Of a DNA stretch of 64,000 nt, positions 11,341 through 22,333 are shown in pieces. The translations under genes were made by a program, and so were the position numbers. The notes under the pieces were generated by a model. That model was given only the letters and a program-made list of their open reading frames with translations, was not told where the DNA came from and searched no databases. The stretch covers positions 106,942,001 to 107,006,000 of the forward strand of contig NC_091117.1 of NCBI RefSeq assembly GCF_040183065.1. Direction: 5' to 3'. This DNA is from Periplaneta americana. Taxonomy: Eukaryota; Arthropoda; Insecta; Blattodea; Blattidae. Every line of letters begins with the position of its first letter. Position 1 is the stretch's first letter.

Positions 11341-11356
11341 AACAAGAGTGCCAATA

Positions 11357-12757
11357 ATGTCAGGCGTAAAGAAAGAGAAGTTGTTACAATATGTGGAGGA
11401 ATTTGGCCGTGAATATTCCACTATACAAGGAATAAATATATTTTGCAAAGTATGCCATATACAGTTTAAAGGCCACAGAAAAATGTTCATCCAGAAGCAC
11501 TGTAGGTTTAAACAACATAAAAAAGTATAACGCTGTTTGGCAGACATGATACACCATCGAGTTCAAATTCATACAAGCCTATTCAAAGAGAGTTTTGTAA
11601 CGACCTCTGCAATATGATGGTATGTTGCAATATTCCGTTACACAAGTTACAAAATGCTACTTTCAAATCATTTCTGCAGAAATATACTGGGCGAAACGTT
11701 CCATGCGAGTCAACTTTACGGAAAAGATATTTATCCCCGTGCTATGATCATGTCATCAACAGCATTAGGAAATCTATCGCAAATAATAAAATATGGGTTT
11801 CGACACACGAAACGGCAGATGTGGAAGGAAGGTCTATTGGCAATGTTATTGTTGGAATATTATCTCCGGACAAACCTTCACAAAAATACTTGTTAATAAC
11901 CGAGGTGCATACTGCAGTAAACAGTTCCACAATTGATACTCTCTTTGAGAATATTTTGTGGCCTGAAGGAATACAAAGAGAAAATGTCCTTTTTGTGACC
12001 GATGCTGTAGCATACATGTTAAAAGCAGCACGCCAAATTAGGACTAGATATCCAAACCTGCTTCATTTAACTTGCTTGGCCCATGATCTGTATAGGGTAG
12101 CTGAAGAAATTAGGTCGTTATTCCCTGATATTGACAGCTTAATCTCCAACGGGAAGAAAATCTTTCTGAAGTCTCCGTCTCGAAAACGGCAATTCAAAGA
12201 AGTCATACCAGGAATTTCTTTGTCATCACAACCCCTTTTAAACTCGGTGGGGAACTTGGTTGAAGGCAGCATTGAACTATTGTGAACACTACAAGGAAGT
12301 CCGTGGTGTAAAACAAACATTTGATGATGAAGCGAGTATGTCAATGAAGGTTGCAAAGTCGTTGTTTTCGGAACCACTCTATGAAGATCTATTGTACATA
12401 AAAGATGTTTACAAAGATGTTCCCACAACAATAAAACTAGAATCGTCAACCCTCGAAATGTCCAGTGGCCTCCAACATAACGATTGGCAGACAGGTATCG
12501 ATAGGACCTGCAGCTGTTTGACAACATACAAATCGGTTAGTAACTCGCTCTTATCTTGTCATTTAAAATTGCAGGGGACAAAAAGATTTGCGATACTTAT
12601 ACCTGCACGACAGAAAGACAAAATTGATTCTGTACAGTTCTTTTCGCTAAATTGTAGGGGTACAGATTGGCCTATTCAAGGTCCAGATAAGGATGCTGGG
12701 TTTAGTGCTGAAGCAGGGAAAAATGTAACTGCAATATACAATAGAACAATAACATGA
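11357..12757 (+). pseudogene. hAT-family transposase, CGGBP1/DUF659-like, broken
   Basis: An N-terminal zinc-finger-like segment (FCKVCHIQFKGHRKMFIQKH, about 11440-11510) is followed, after stops, by a longer frame (11614-12285). That frame has ESTLRKRY, then IWVSTHETADVEGRSIGNVIVG, where relatives have an aspartate (usually 'DETTD'); here it is histidine, so the first catalytic residue appears lost. LLHLTCLAHDLYRVAEEIR is the typical CxxH-containing helix. After a frameshift near 12260 the sequence resumes with WLKAALNYC-like text, then fades by 12757. The C-terminal dimerisation region is missing. A related C-terminal piece lies inside Helitron 1 at 53090-53690. Bases 12758-13291 hold nothing recognised. 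Confidence 0.65.
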
Positions 12758-13291
12758 TAACTAGCAACAAGAACTCGAAACACTTGGGCTAACAGTAGTT
12801 GCAGATTATTATGAACAAAGTATTTCAAATTGTGTTACTAGATATCGTGATATCGAGCTTACTGAAATTTAATACATTCATTCTCTCTTAAGGGAAACAA
12901 TCGTCACTACAGTACTTCAAAATGTTAACTCAAAACTTGTGCACATTTGATACGGGGCGTTTCCGTGGTGACGTTACAAAATTTCAAGGATGATGGAGAA
13001 GGGCAAAAACATCAATTTGAGATAAGAAACCCTGGTCCGAAAATGTCTCAGTCGTAAGTTATAAATCAAAACCTTTTGGGATCCCTACTGAAGTGGAATA
13101 AAACTTAGAGATCTTTGTTTGTACATTTAATAATTACTGTACATTACCTTCAAGCTATAACTCAGATAGGCATCCTATCTGAGCCTCTGATATAGCCAGG
13201 CATACGGGATGACGAGTCCCAAACACTTCCTATATCATCGGAAATCCTTAGGCCCTACTACCCCCAGAACTTCACCCTATCAATATTTAAC

Positions 13292-13391
13292 TATTGCAGA
13301 TGATATATGAGGGGAAGGTGGAGAGTGTTGGTGGAATGAGAGGGAAACGGGAGTACCCCGAGAAAAACCCTCTGTAACATCTGCTTGAAAG
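13292..13391. repeat. Short dispersed-repeat piece next to a SINE
   Basis: The segment containing gaaacgggagtaccccgag and aaaaaccctctgtaacatctg looks like a common interspersed motif in cockroach DNA (from memory). It lies directly before the SINE head. No boundaries are visible. Confidence 0.3.
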
Positions 13392-13652
13392 CCACCGGCG
13401 TAGCTCGGTCGGCTATGGCGCTTGCCTGCCGATCCAGAGATGCGCTAGGGCTCGGGTTCGATTCCCGCTTGGGCTGATTACCTGGTTGGGTTTTTTTCCG
13501 AGGTTTTGCCAAACCGTAAGGCAAATGTCAGGTAATCAATGGCGAATCCTCAGCCTCATCTCGCCAAATATCTATTCGCTATCACCAATTTTATCGACGC
13601 TAAATAACCTCGTAGTTGATACAGCGTCATTAAATAACCAAGTAAAAAAAAA
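13392..13652 (+). repeat. tRNA-derived SINE (family A)
   Basis: The tRNA-like head has box A-like tagctcggtcggctatgg and box B ggttcgattccc. The body follows (ctgattacctggttggg, aggcaaatgtcaggtaatc, cctcatctcgccaaat), then the tail gacgctaaataacc...acagcgtcattaaataacc and an A-rich end. The copy at 40017 belongs to the same family. The tail is shared with family B although head and body differ. Bases 13653-13990 hold only short unassigned frames. Confidence 0.85.
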
Positions 13653-13997
13653 GTCTGCTCGAGTCACAGTCAACATATCACGCGTGTATTGTAGTACTGG
13701 CTGTTGCAATTTTTTTTTAACTTGTAGTGGTGCATTGCGCATTGTGATTATATTCAATGGCTGATATGGATGTAGAGAAAGTTGACGTTGAGGTGTTTGT
13801 GATCGAGAATGAGAAAAGGCATATATTTAGGACATTCAAAATGAAGAGTACAAGGACAGAAACAAAAAATGTTCAGCATGATATGAAATTTGTTGTGTAC
13901 TGTTTCTCACTTTCATGGAACATTCCGACGCAGAAAGGAAATGTGTTAATAAGCAGTTCTTGTCAAATATTTCTCGCATAAGCCTATACAATAATAC

Positions 13998-15554
13998 CAC
14001 AGTTTAGTATATACAGTTGCGAAGCTCAATACTTACTAAATATGCGAACATAGACAGTTGAAATATGCATCCATAGATAGTTGCTAGCCACCAGGATCGC
14101 TACTATCGCCTAATCACAGACGCTTTCCCTAGCAGACGGTAAAATGTATTGTAGTTTTGATACCGTGTTCTTTTGAAAAATTAACACCTTATTTCCACTA
14201 TTGAAATACGAAATACATAAGGTTTATATATTATTTTCATAAAGTATATATTATATTTTATAAACTCACCTTCCTGGATCTTTCGGAAGAAGGATAACTC
14301 TGACCTCTTTTTCTTAGAATTTATAGTGCAACAAACTTCTCCTTGCCCCTTATTATTACTCAAATTATTGTATTTTAGCCATTTACAGTTATTACAACCG
14401 ATAACGAACATTTCACAGTTTACACAACTTTTCACAACAAAGCGAAATACGGCACAGTCAATGCCTTTTCGATCTAGACCAGGCAGTAATATATGTTCGG
14501 GTTTTCTATTTCAGCGTATGGAGCTCAGTGAATTATTATATTATAACGTTATTGCGTATCATAGCTAAGTTTTATTTAGTGTAATGTGTCCATAAGTTCC
14601 CTTTACTTCTTGTTGCATAATAGCCTATGTTGCAGAAATAACTGTGTTATTTTAATGTGAAGAGAATTTTACATGTTAACATAATCTTTTCGCATCAACA
14701 TTTTAAGTTTAGAATGGAAGCTATTTTGAGGTTTAATAAACAAGAGTTTATATTGTGATTTAATATAGCACATCCACCTTCCTTGATAAAGACAGAAAAT
14801 TTATCATACCACTCCTATGAAATTAGTGTACGTACGATTGTTACTTCGTCTCTTAGGTAGTAGATAAATACAATAATTCAATACTCAATTGTAGTATTAA
14901 AATACAGACAAATTGAATGTGCGGAGTATCATACATGACATTATGCTTAATTATAATGTATAATTGCGAATTTAGGAATATAAGATATAGTAAACATAAC
15001 CTATAATATTTCCATATGAATGGCAGGGCATTGGAGACCATTAAAATTAGTCAGAAAGGGGCAACTGGGACAGTAAACATAACCTATAATTTCAACATAT
15101 CTAAATATCCGTGCGGTGCAACTGAAAATTATTGAATCGTGCATAAATGAATGTACAAGAATTTCGCAACATTTAATCGAAATAAAGGCAAGTATTACAC
15201 ATACGAACGATGTAATTTTCACACCAAAAATAATATTTCATCTAAACTCGCAAGTGATTTATGTCTGAAGTGTCTCATAATCATTGTTTTAAATTTTATT
15301 AATGCAATTACACTGCATTTTAGAGAAATATATGTTACTCTTTATGCATTCCAAGTAATTTATATGGTTGAAACGCCGCCCTTCGTGATCAGGTTAAGCG
15401 AGTTGCATGGTCCGCCTTATGGCCTGTATTAGATCACGATGGCAGTGACACAGTCTATTGTTCCTAGTACTCACAGCGCTCCAAGCGGCTAGCAACTATC
15501 GCGAGAAATGCAAAAAATCATCCCAAGCTTCGCAACTGTATATACTAAACTGTG
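13998..15554. mobile_element. DNA transposon with perfect 29-bp TIRs and a 7-bp TSD, superfamily unassigned
   Basis: The ends, beginning CACAGTTTAGTATATACAGT, are perfect inverted repeats over 29 bp (13998-14026 and 15526-15554). They are flanked by an identical 7-bp direct repeat ATAATAC (13991-13997 and 15555-15561). A subterminal inverted pair, gatagttgctagcc, lies about 75 bp in from each end. The 1557-bp interior has no recognisable transposase, so it is probably non-autonomous. P-type or Dada-type elements have TSDs near this size, but the sequence does not decide. Confidence 0.85.
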
Positions 15555-15561
15555 ATAATAC

Positions 15562-16403
15562 ATAAATTTACTTTTTACTTCATTAATTTCTCTATGTGCT
15601 TTTTAATAAAAAGTAATAACACTGATAACATTTCAGTTTCTGAAAATAAAACAAACGGTAATCTTTACATATTTCATTTCAGTAAACTCTATTTATTATT
15701 GATAATTCCTTCTAATCACTCTCTCTTTACCTTCTATTAAAGTACCGTTAATATACCGGTACGTACAGTAATATATTTTCTCCAAAGTGAATTAAAAATT
15801 AAAGGCACTTATTACAGTTTCATTTCAACAATTAAATGCATACAACTATTGGCACTGGTTTGCCATAAATGTTACAGAAAGCATTCTATTGGAGGTATAG
15901 CCAGTCTTACGTTAATATAATCTTTCTGAAGGCATTTTTGAGAGTATTATACACTTCATCGAAGCTGGGAAATGTCATTTTTAAGTTAATTAAAATAAAT
16001 TGATTCCTCCTTGCGCAACTAGTTAAACAACACGTAAAAATTCCTTGTAATAAAGGACTGCTGACTATTGGATGTACTCAATGTCTTCTTTACATAATTG
16101 CATTTCGAAGTACACTAGTACTGCACGGTGATTAGCATCTATGGCGACTGTTCACCTCAAATCCTTCTGTCCGTCTTTCATCCGCTCGTATCGCCTAAGA
16201 ATGGTGCAGCTGCCGTTCCGCAGACATTCCGCTCGTGTGAACAGGGACAACAGCTGTTCAAACTGGCATCTCCCATTTCCCAGTCGATGCAGGCACGACA
16301 ATGTCGCAATAAGTTCTGTTGGGTTCAGTCTAATATTTCTGAATGGTACAACAGGAAGCTAGGATTCTTGCCAAGAGGTCCTCTTCATTTCTATAAGTAT
16401 TTA
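15562..16403. other. Anonymous stretch
   Basis: No gene, repeat boundary or RNA is recognised. A GC-richer part (16130-16400) has overlapping open frames with no recognisable content. Confidence 0.3.
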
Positions 16404-16500
16404 ATATTTATTTATTTATTTAACCTGGTAGAGATAAGGCCATCAGGCCTTCTCTTCCCCTCTTCCAGGGGATTACAACTATAATATGAATACAATAATT

Positions 16501-18361
16501 GAATCGGTCATTGCAGAAAGGGGATAAGTCACGAAAAACGCGAAAATGAGTTAAGAGTGCCATTGCTTTCTCCAGACCTAGACACACATTTCCATACAGA
16601 AATGGGACAAATTTGCTCATTCTCAAGCAAAGCAGAGTACCATAAGCAGCGCAGTCATTGCAGGAAGGAGACAAGTCAGCGACTTACCTTCTTTCTGCAC
16701 TGACTGACGACGTGATGCAACAGAGTGCCGCGGATCTAATAAGTTACGCGCCCATCAGCTGATAAGGAAATGACAGATAAGCTAGAAGTAGTAAGGGGAA
16801 GAAAACTGTGTTATTAGTGGGAAACGTAAACGCAATGAAATTAACTACCGCAGAAATGTAAATAAGAAAAATAAACTGAAGGCATTGGAACGTCAATTCC
16901 ATTGGGAAGTCTGTAGCAGCCCGTACGACAGGAGAACAATGTGGGTAAGAAACTACTTTTTGTTTGATTAGACGCAACTTTGAGTCATCAATTTTCAACA
17001 TTCACAATTTCAAAGACCATGCGGCGCACTTCTATTCCTATCATGAAGGTATGGGTCACAGATCTTCAAATGAAGTGTGTTCCTTCTGAACTACATTGAA
17101 AAAATAATGTCCCTTCTTCAGTCAAGGAATTGTATCTTTTCTCTGATAACTGTGGAGGGCAAAATAAAAATCATACCTTAATTCGATTGCTGCTTGCACT
17201 GACCCAAATGGGGAGATTTAACAAAATCATTCATTATTTTCCACAACGAGGCCATTCATTTCTTCCCTGTGACCGCAACTTTTGTGTAGTGAAGCGCAAA
17301 CTAAGGAAGACAGACAGGGTATACAGTATGTGCCAGACCAATATAATACCTTGATCCACCAGGCAAACACTACAGATTTTCTGTAGAATCAGTTACTATT
17401 GATGATATTATGAATTTTAAATACTGGTGGCCAGAGTATTACAAGAAAACCGCCTGCTCATTAGACACACTGAGGAAAAAAGGGAAAAATAAGAATATGT
17501 TTTCTTCAGCACAATTCAGTGAATTTGTTTACTCTAAAGATGATCCAGGATGTGTGACTGCCAGTTTGTTCATTGATAGTGAAATGAGGAAACACAGATT
17601 CTGTAGGAAAAAACCAGGTTCTGGGCGTATAGTAATGCCTACACTAAAGCATATAATGGGAAAATTCCCATTAATACGAAAAAAAAAACTTGTAGACGTA
17701 TCGAAAGTAAGGCAATACATCCCATTGGAACACACTTTCTTTTACGAAGAGATTCTGAACTGGCCACCTTGTGACAAAGAATCAACAAATGACGTGGTTT
17801 CCAACGTCTAACAGTACACTCTATAACAAATTGAAACAAATGATTTTGTGTAGTACTTTAGTGTATTTTTATTGTGCTCTCCTATATGCAGTTTTTAAGT
17901 ATTAATTTGAAAGTAGAGTTTTGATTTAAAACTGTGATACAAAATCACATATTGGTACATTTCTGTAGTAGGAATAATGATTAAAATGCAAAAATAATTA
18001 TTGAAATTGTGACAGTAATGTAGTAATTACACACAAAAACATCGTTATCATTGTAATTATTAATATTTAGTTTGATTTCAAATATTATATTAGCCCAAAA
18101 TGGTAAATTATATATTTTTTCTTTTATATTTAACAATTCCTTGCAGAAAGGGGATAAGTCATGGTTCGATTAAACAACTTTAAACAAAAGTGTTTGAGAT
18201 GTCAGATGTCTGACATGATGTATTATACTTCACTATTCATAAACAAAGTAAGAAAAAATATTTATAATGATTACTCCAGTATTGCAAGAATAAAACAGTT
18301 TTTATTGATTATCTCAAAATTAAGATTATATGACTTATCCCCTTTCTGCAATGACCGATTC
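16501..18361 (+). mobile_element. DUF7869-encoding DNA transposon, internally deleted copy 1
   Basis: Perfect 31-bp TIRs (starting gaatcggtcattgcagaaag; 16501-16531 and 18331-18361) are flanked by AATT on both sides (16497-16500 and 18362-18365). Degenerate copies of the TIR in the left-end orientation lie inside at 16651-16678 and 18132-18161. The interior encodes the start and the C-terminal half of a DUF7869-like protein; the middle is deleted. The architecture matches the 4-kb element at 35711-39727 although the TIR sequences differ. Confidence 0.85.
16795..17811 (+). pseudogene. DUF7869-like protein (putative transposase), deleted and frameshifted
   Basis: The N-terminal part (16795-16950) has a basic GKRKRNEINYRRN segment and, after a frameshift, GKSVAARTTGEQCG followed by a donor-like GGTAAG, as at the N-terminus of DUF7869 proteins (from memory). 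The main part starts near 16990 (NIHNFKDHAAHFYSYHEG ... SNEVCSFL). After a frameshift in an A-run (about 17100) it gives LYLFSDNCGGQNKNHTLIR and HYFPQRGHSFLPCDRNF. After another frameshift (about 17345) a C-terminal region runs to TAA at 17809-17811 (FKYWWPEYYKK ... LEHTFFYEEILNWPP). The SDNC-GQN and RGHSFLP-x-D motifs could supply acidic catalytic residues; that is inference. Non-functional. Confidence 0.75.
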
Positions 18362-19065
18362 AATTGTCACTAATTGTTTGTAATAATTAAAATTATAATT
18401 GCAATTAATATTAAATTTACAATTACAATAAGTACGAAAAGATTACCTGATTAATGAAGGCTAGACTATTGTAGAAGAACAAAGAAATATTTTTCTTTTT
18501 ACTGACTTACAAATTAAACCTAGAATAATAAAATTATATAGTGATGCAATTATCAGATATTGAAATATTTTGTGCTAGAATAAGAGAACTATAGTATTTA
18601 CAAAAGCCACGTCTGAACGAGTCTCTTAGACAAGAATTTTTACATGACTCCGCAAGAAAAAACCAAGTAGAGTCATATCAGGAGCTGACCAAGAAAACAG
18701 GACCTCCCCTTTCTATCCACTTCTCAGGGAACGTCTGATTAAGATATTCATGATCACCATTTGCGAAATGAGCTGGGGCCCACCATGTTGAACCCATATG
18801 CATTGACGAACATCAAATGGGGCATGCTCCAATAACTTGGGGAATATTTCTCTCAAAAACAGTGTAGTTAAGAGGGGTGGACATATGGGCCTATTACATA
18901 ATCACCGACTATGCCCGCCAGCATGTTCACTGCAAATCTTACTTGATGGGTCCTCATAACCATAGCATAGGGAGGAATCTGGATCAGCGAAACAGACTTC
19001 ATGAATGAAAAGCACATATGCAGGAAAGAGATGGTTGACCACACAGTGCTGTAGTAACCATTGAC

Positions 19066-19200
19066 TAGTGATGGGGAGTCATTTGAAGACCTGTGATTTT
19101 GTTGCTGTGATAGGTTTGTCACTGGTTCTGACTGTGACTATAGTTCCAAAATCACAGTTTCGAAGAATCTCCATATCCGACCAATATGTGATTCATAGCA
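19066..19200. repeat. Dispersed repeat, copy also at 33478-33600
   Basis: About 120 bp containing gattttgt...ctgtgat.ggtttgtca and agttccaaaatc is shared, with roughly 85 percent identity by eye, with 33478-33600 in the same orientation. No TIRs or target duplication could be fixed, so the element type is unknown. Confidence 0.55.
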
Positions 19201-19239
19201 AAAAATTCATAGGCAAAAATTGAGCCGGTGTCTGGTGTA

Positions 19240-19315
19240 GTTCCTGGATAGCTCAGTCAGTAGAGCATTGGCGCACTCAGCCAAAGATCCCGAATTCGAT
19301 ACTCAGCCCTGGAAC
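19240..19315 (+). repeat. tRNA-like repeat, copy 1
   Basis: This tRNA-shaped segment starts gttcctggatagctcag and ends with a matching ccctggaac 3' strand. Box B is damaged (cgaattcgatactc). It lies inside a roughly 170-bp unit (19214-19389) repeated 280 bp downstream. It is better explained as a tRNA-derived repeat than as a working tRNA gene. Confidence 0.55.
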
Positions 19316-19519
19316 TATTTTTTCCTTGAAATTATTCAAATCAACTTCACAAGGAGCTATACCTAAAAGCCAGATTTGCATAATATACCTTAGTGTTCAT
19401 TAACAGAAAACCACAATTCAAGTCATAGAGTTTGTGTGCACTCAATGTTAGGTCTCTGATGGCCTGTCAGACCACTTAAGGTATGTGGATATAAAAAGGG
19501 AAAAAATTGAGCCGGTGTA

Positions 19520-19595
19520 GTTCCTGGGTAGCTCAGTTGGTAGAGCATTGGTGCACTCAGCCAAAGGTCCCAGGTTCAATACCTGGCCCTGGAAC
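19520..19595 (+). repeat. tRNA-like repeat, copy 2
   Basis: Better preserved than copy 1: box A tagctcagttggtagagc, T arm ccaggttcaatacctgg with a perfect 5-bp stem, and acceptor ends gttcc/ggaac. The anticodon loop reads gcactca with C at the position of the invariant U33, so a functional tRNA is unlikely. The flanks (aaaattgagccggtgtag upstream; tttttccttgaaattattca downstream) are shared with copy 1, showing a segmental duplication or a SINE family. Confidence 0.5.
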
Positions 19596-20345
19596 AATTT
19601 TTCCTTGAAATTATTCAAATCATCTTCACAGGGAGCTATACCTGAAAGACAAATTTGCATACGGTACTTTATACCAGAATTCAAAATTCATCAACAGCCT
19701 TCACATCATCAATTTTATCAACCACAGAGTAAAATCAGTACAGTAATACTAACTTGCATTCTCCACCACGTTACGTAGTGACATATATCGTATATACTTC
19801 GAGGTTCGACACCAGAGATTAAAAACTATTTAAATCCATACTTCAGTGATTTAGTAAATCCCCTCAGATGTATCCAGATGCATGAAAAGCTAGAGCATGT
19901 CCAGGGAAACCGAGGTGTCTGGTAACCTTACCACTGACTGAAGACAACACGACATGTAAAGTCAGCAGGAGTGGATAGTAGGGATACAGCTGCTGTTACC
20001 ACAGTACTTTCCAAAGAGTACTGTGCGCAACATCCAGTTCACATACTACTGCTCAAGCGCTTGTAGAAGGCTCCTCAGACACGTGATTAAGCTCTGCTTC
20101 TTTGAAATTGAGTCCACACAGTTCGTCTCGGTGGAATTGTGGTGGAAATTGCCCCATTTTCTGTAACCACTGGAAAAGTCTTGGAAACATGATATGTGCT
20201 GGATGTTCATATGTGGATGTGTGGCCCAATACAACCTTTCTGCTTCTCTACTGTTTCCATTTGCTTGCCTATACACAAACACTATAAACCTGCAAGTTTC
20301 TCAACCATATATTGCATTTCACTCAAGACTGATCAAGTCCACTCA

Positions 20346-20844
20346 CAAATCACGCCATCTGCAGTGCGTTAGTAGAGTTTACTTTTCCCAACCCCTTGTG
20401 ATGTAAGCCTGTATGTTGGCAGAATTACCTATCCTTCTGTAGGCCATTTATCTCGTGAAACCTACCTGCACATGAGAGAAAGCAGAAAATGGAGTGAAAA
20501 GCTTCCCTCCCTCATTACAATTCCACTCGTAGCTAACTAATCACTTACCCTCACCACAAGGTTCTTATCGTAAATTATAGCGCATGCTTGCATTTGGTTT
20601 CACAAGATAGCGAATGACCTATAATACTGTTATACCTCCTGCAACCTATGAACAATTATTTTGGCTTATAATTTTTGACTGATGCGTTTCTGGACAGGAG
20701 TTCTTTATCTCATCATTCCTGAAAGTTTGTAACATCTCCACAGAAACACCTGAGATAACAGTAATAGAACTTTCTGACTAATGTTTATGTTATTTCCCTT
20801 ACTTTCGGCACAAGAATTCCTTCTTTGCCTTCACATGTAGCATT
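20346..20844. other. Anonymous stretch
   Basis: No recognisable gene, RNA or repeat structure apart from short open frames without known motifs. Confidence 0.3.
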
Positions 20845-21290
20845 ATATTTATTTATTTATTTATTTAACCTGGTAGAGATAAGGCCATTAAGCCTTCTCT
20901 TCCCGTCTACCAGGGAATTACAACTACAATATTAAGAATACAATTACAATTATAATTATAATTAATATTAAATTTACAAGTACAATAAAAATCAAAGTAC
21001 TAAAAGATTAACTGATTAATAAAGGCTAGACAGTTTTTTTTTTTTTGTAGAAGTTGAGAAGAAAGAATTTATTTATTTATTTTTCAATTAAGTAAAAAAT
21101 TAAACTTACTCTACGCAGTAAGAAAATGCTTAATAAGTTTGTTTTTGAACACTGTTAAATTCTGACAGCTCTGATGTCACTGGGTAGGGTATTCCACAAG
21201 CGCGATAGTGAGATTGTGTATGATGTTGAATACGATGATGACTTATGCTGCCGAAACAAGAAAAAAACCTCCACTGTGTCATCACACCTC
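20845..21290 (-). repeat. LINE 3' end (family 2), minus strand, uninterrupted copy
   Basis: Begins with an (ATTT)n tract and taacctggtagagataagg, the same 3' UTR as at 16404. Upstream on the minus strand (21130-21240) one frame reads RLWNTLP-SDIRAV-like text, the end of a LINE reverse-transcriptase protein. The clade was not determined. It provides the empty-site reference for the DUF7869 insertion. Bases 21291-21586 hold nothing recognised. Confidence 0.6.
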
Positions 21291-21586
21291 CTTCAAGTCC
21301 ACCTGAAAGTGGATGAACTTCATTGAAAGAAATAATCATTAGTATAATTTGGTACGTATGGTTCATCTTGCTCTGTCTCCTAACTAAATATTTTCTGTCG
21401 CTATAACAGTCATTTTTGGAGAATACTGCTGTAAGCTGGGCGCGTGAGCATTGTGAAATGAGGAATATGAGAATGAGAGGGTAGGAACATGACAACAAGA
21501 AAAAAACATTTCACAATTGTAACAACTCAATATCTCGGTCGCATTCAGTCATAGCGAAGTGCAGATAAAAGTTGAGTTGTATCACA

Positions 21587-22010
21587 AGGGAAACAAACAG
21601 CAAAATTACGAAAAACAGAAAATTACATGTATATCAAACCACAGTTCAAAGCATTTTAACATATACGGTACAGAAGTTTGCAAATCCCTATAAGGGAAAC
21701 AAATAGCAAAAGTATTACGAAAAACAGAAAATTACATGTATATCAAACAATAGTTCAAAGCATTTTAACATATGGTGCAGAAGTACGGCAAATCTGTACA
21801 GACCCAGAAACAAATGCTTACTGAGCATGTGCAGTATGTTATAACTGAAACTTGGAAAATTCAGATGGCCCAAATTTTGTTTCTGGGTCTGTACAAGAGA
21901 AACAAGTAGCAAAAATATTACGAAAAACTGAAAATTACATGTATATCAAACCACAGTTCAAAGCAATTTAACATATGGCGCAAAAGTTTGGTAAATCCTT
22001 GCAAGAGAAA
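21587..22010. repeat. Tandem repeat, about 106-bp unit, three copies, one split by a MITE
   Basis: Units start with gaaacaaa-agcaaaa at about 21590, 21697 and 21900, and a fourth begins at 22007. Each contains acagaaaattacatgtatat and ttcaaagcattttaacatat. Spacings are 107 bp and, after subtracting the inserted MITE, about 108 bp for each full unit. Confidence 0.85.
21799..21891. mobile_element. 93-bp MITE with TA target inside the tandem repeat
   Basis: Ends cagacccagaaacaaa and, inverted, cagacccagaaacaaaatt are bounded by TA (21797-21798 and 21892-21893). A relative of its right two-thirds is at 34025-34128 (gttataactgaaacctggaa ... tttgtttctgggtctgta). Confidence 0.8.
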
Positions 22011-22013
22011 CAA

Positions 22014-22110
22014 ATAGAATCTTAACTACAGAAATGGATGTTTTAAGAATATCAGCTGGAAAATCAAGAATGGAAAGAATAAAAAATGAACATACACACT
22101 TTGCCATAAA
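22014..22110 (+). repeat. Short LINE C-terminal fragment
   Basis: The frame reads EMDVLRISAGKSRMERIKNEH, matching the C-terminal region of RTE-like reverse transcriptases that precedes the 'WFGHV.RM' box. It is lost within about 100 bp. Bases 22111-22330 hold no recognised feature. Confidence 0.45.
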
Positions 22111-22333
22111 AAAGCCGCACCCAGAATGAATTATCCAAAACAGACGAAAGTTGGTATGTAGCACCATCAAGGGTAATAGTGCAGATGATTTGAGTTTGGC
22201 TGCAATTGGCCTAACAGAACCGCCACGAGAGGGCATTACCTGCTCCACATTAGTAACCAGAATGACCGTAGCTCAATACTGTGCACAGTGTTACCGGTGT
22301 GCTTGTGGAGGAAAGGTCAGTGAGTAGCCATCA

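Larger units (their letters stand above)
16404..18540 (-). repeat. LINE 3' end (family 2), minus strand, split by the DUF7869 element
   Basis: The segment from the (ATTT)n tract and taacctggtagagataagg (16404-16500) continues after the insertion at 18366 (aattataattgcaattaata ... ggctagac). The same sequence is uninterrupted at 20845-21260, where it leads into a reverse-transcriptase C-terminus on the minus strand. The uninterrupted copy reads gaatacaattacaattataa at the insertion point, giving an empty-site comparison for the element at 16501-18361. Confidence 0.65.
18590..20345 (-). pseudogene. Tc1-like transposase with DUF4817-type N-terminus, heavily degraded and interrupted
   Basis: On the minus strand the N-terminal region (20345-19960) reads YRQANGNSREAERLYWATHP and later EEPSTSA / ELDVAHSTLWKVL, matching the helix-turn-helix domain of a common arthropod transposase family. 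The C-terminal region (about 18850-18600) reads FPKLLEHAPFDVRQCIWVQH and SAPDMTLLGFFLRSHVK, corresponding to 'LDVRQRMWFQHDGAP' and 'SPDLTPLDFFLWGHVK'. The catalytic aspartates are substituted (QHGGP; LLGFF). The two parts are separated by tRNA-like repeats (19214-19670) and a repeat segment at 19066-19200. Joining them into one original element is inference. Confidence 0.55.

Noticed and set aside
19520-19595. Functional tRNA gene
   Set aside because: The anticodon loop lacks U33, the acceptor pairing is imperfect, and the cassette is duplicated with its flanks, so a tRNA-derived repeat is more likely.
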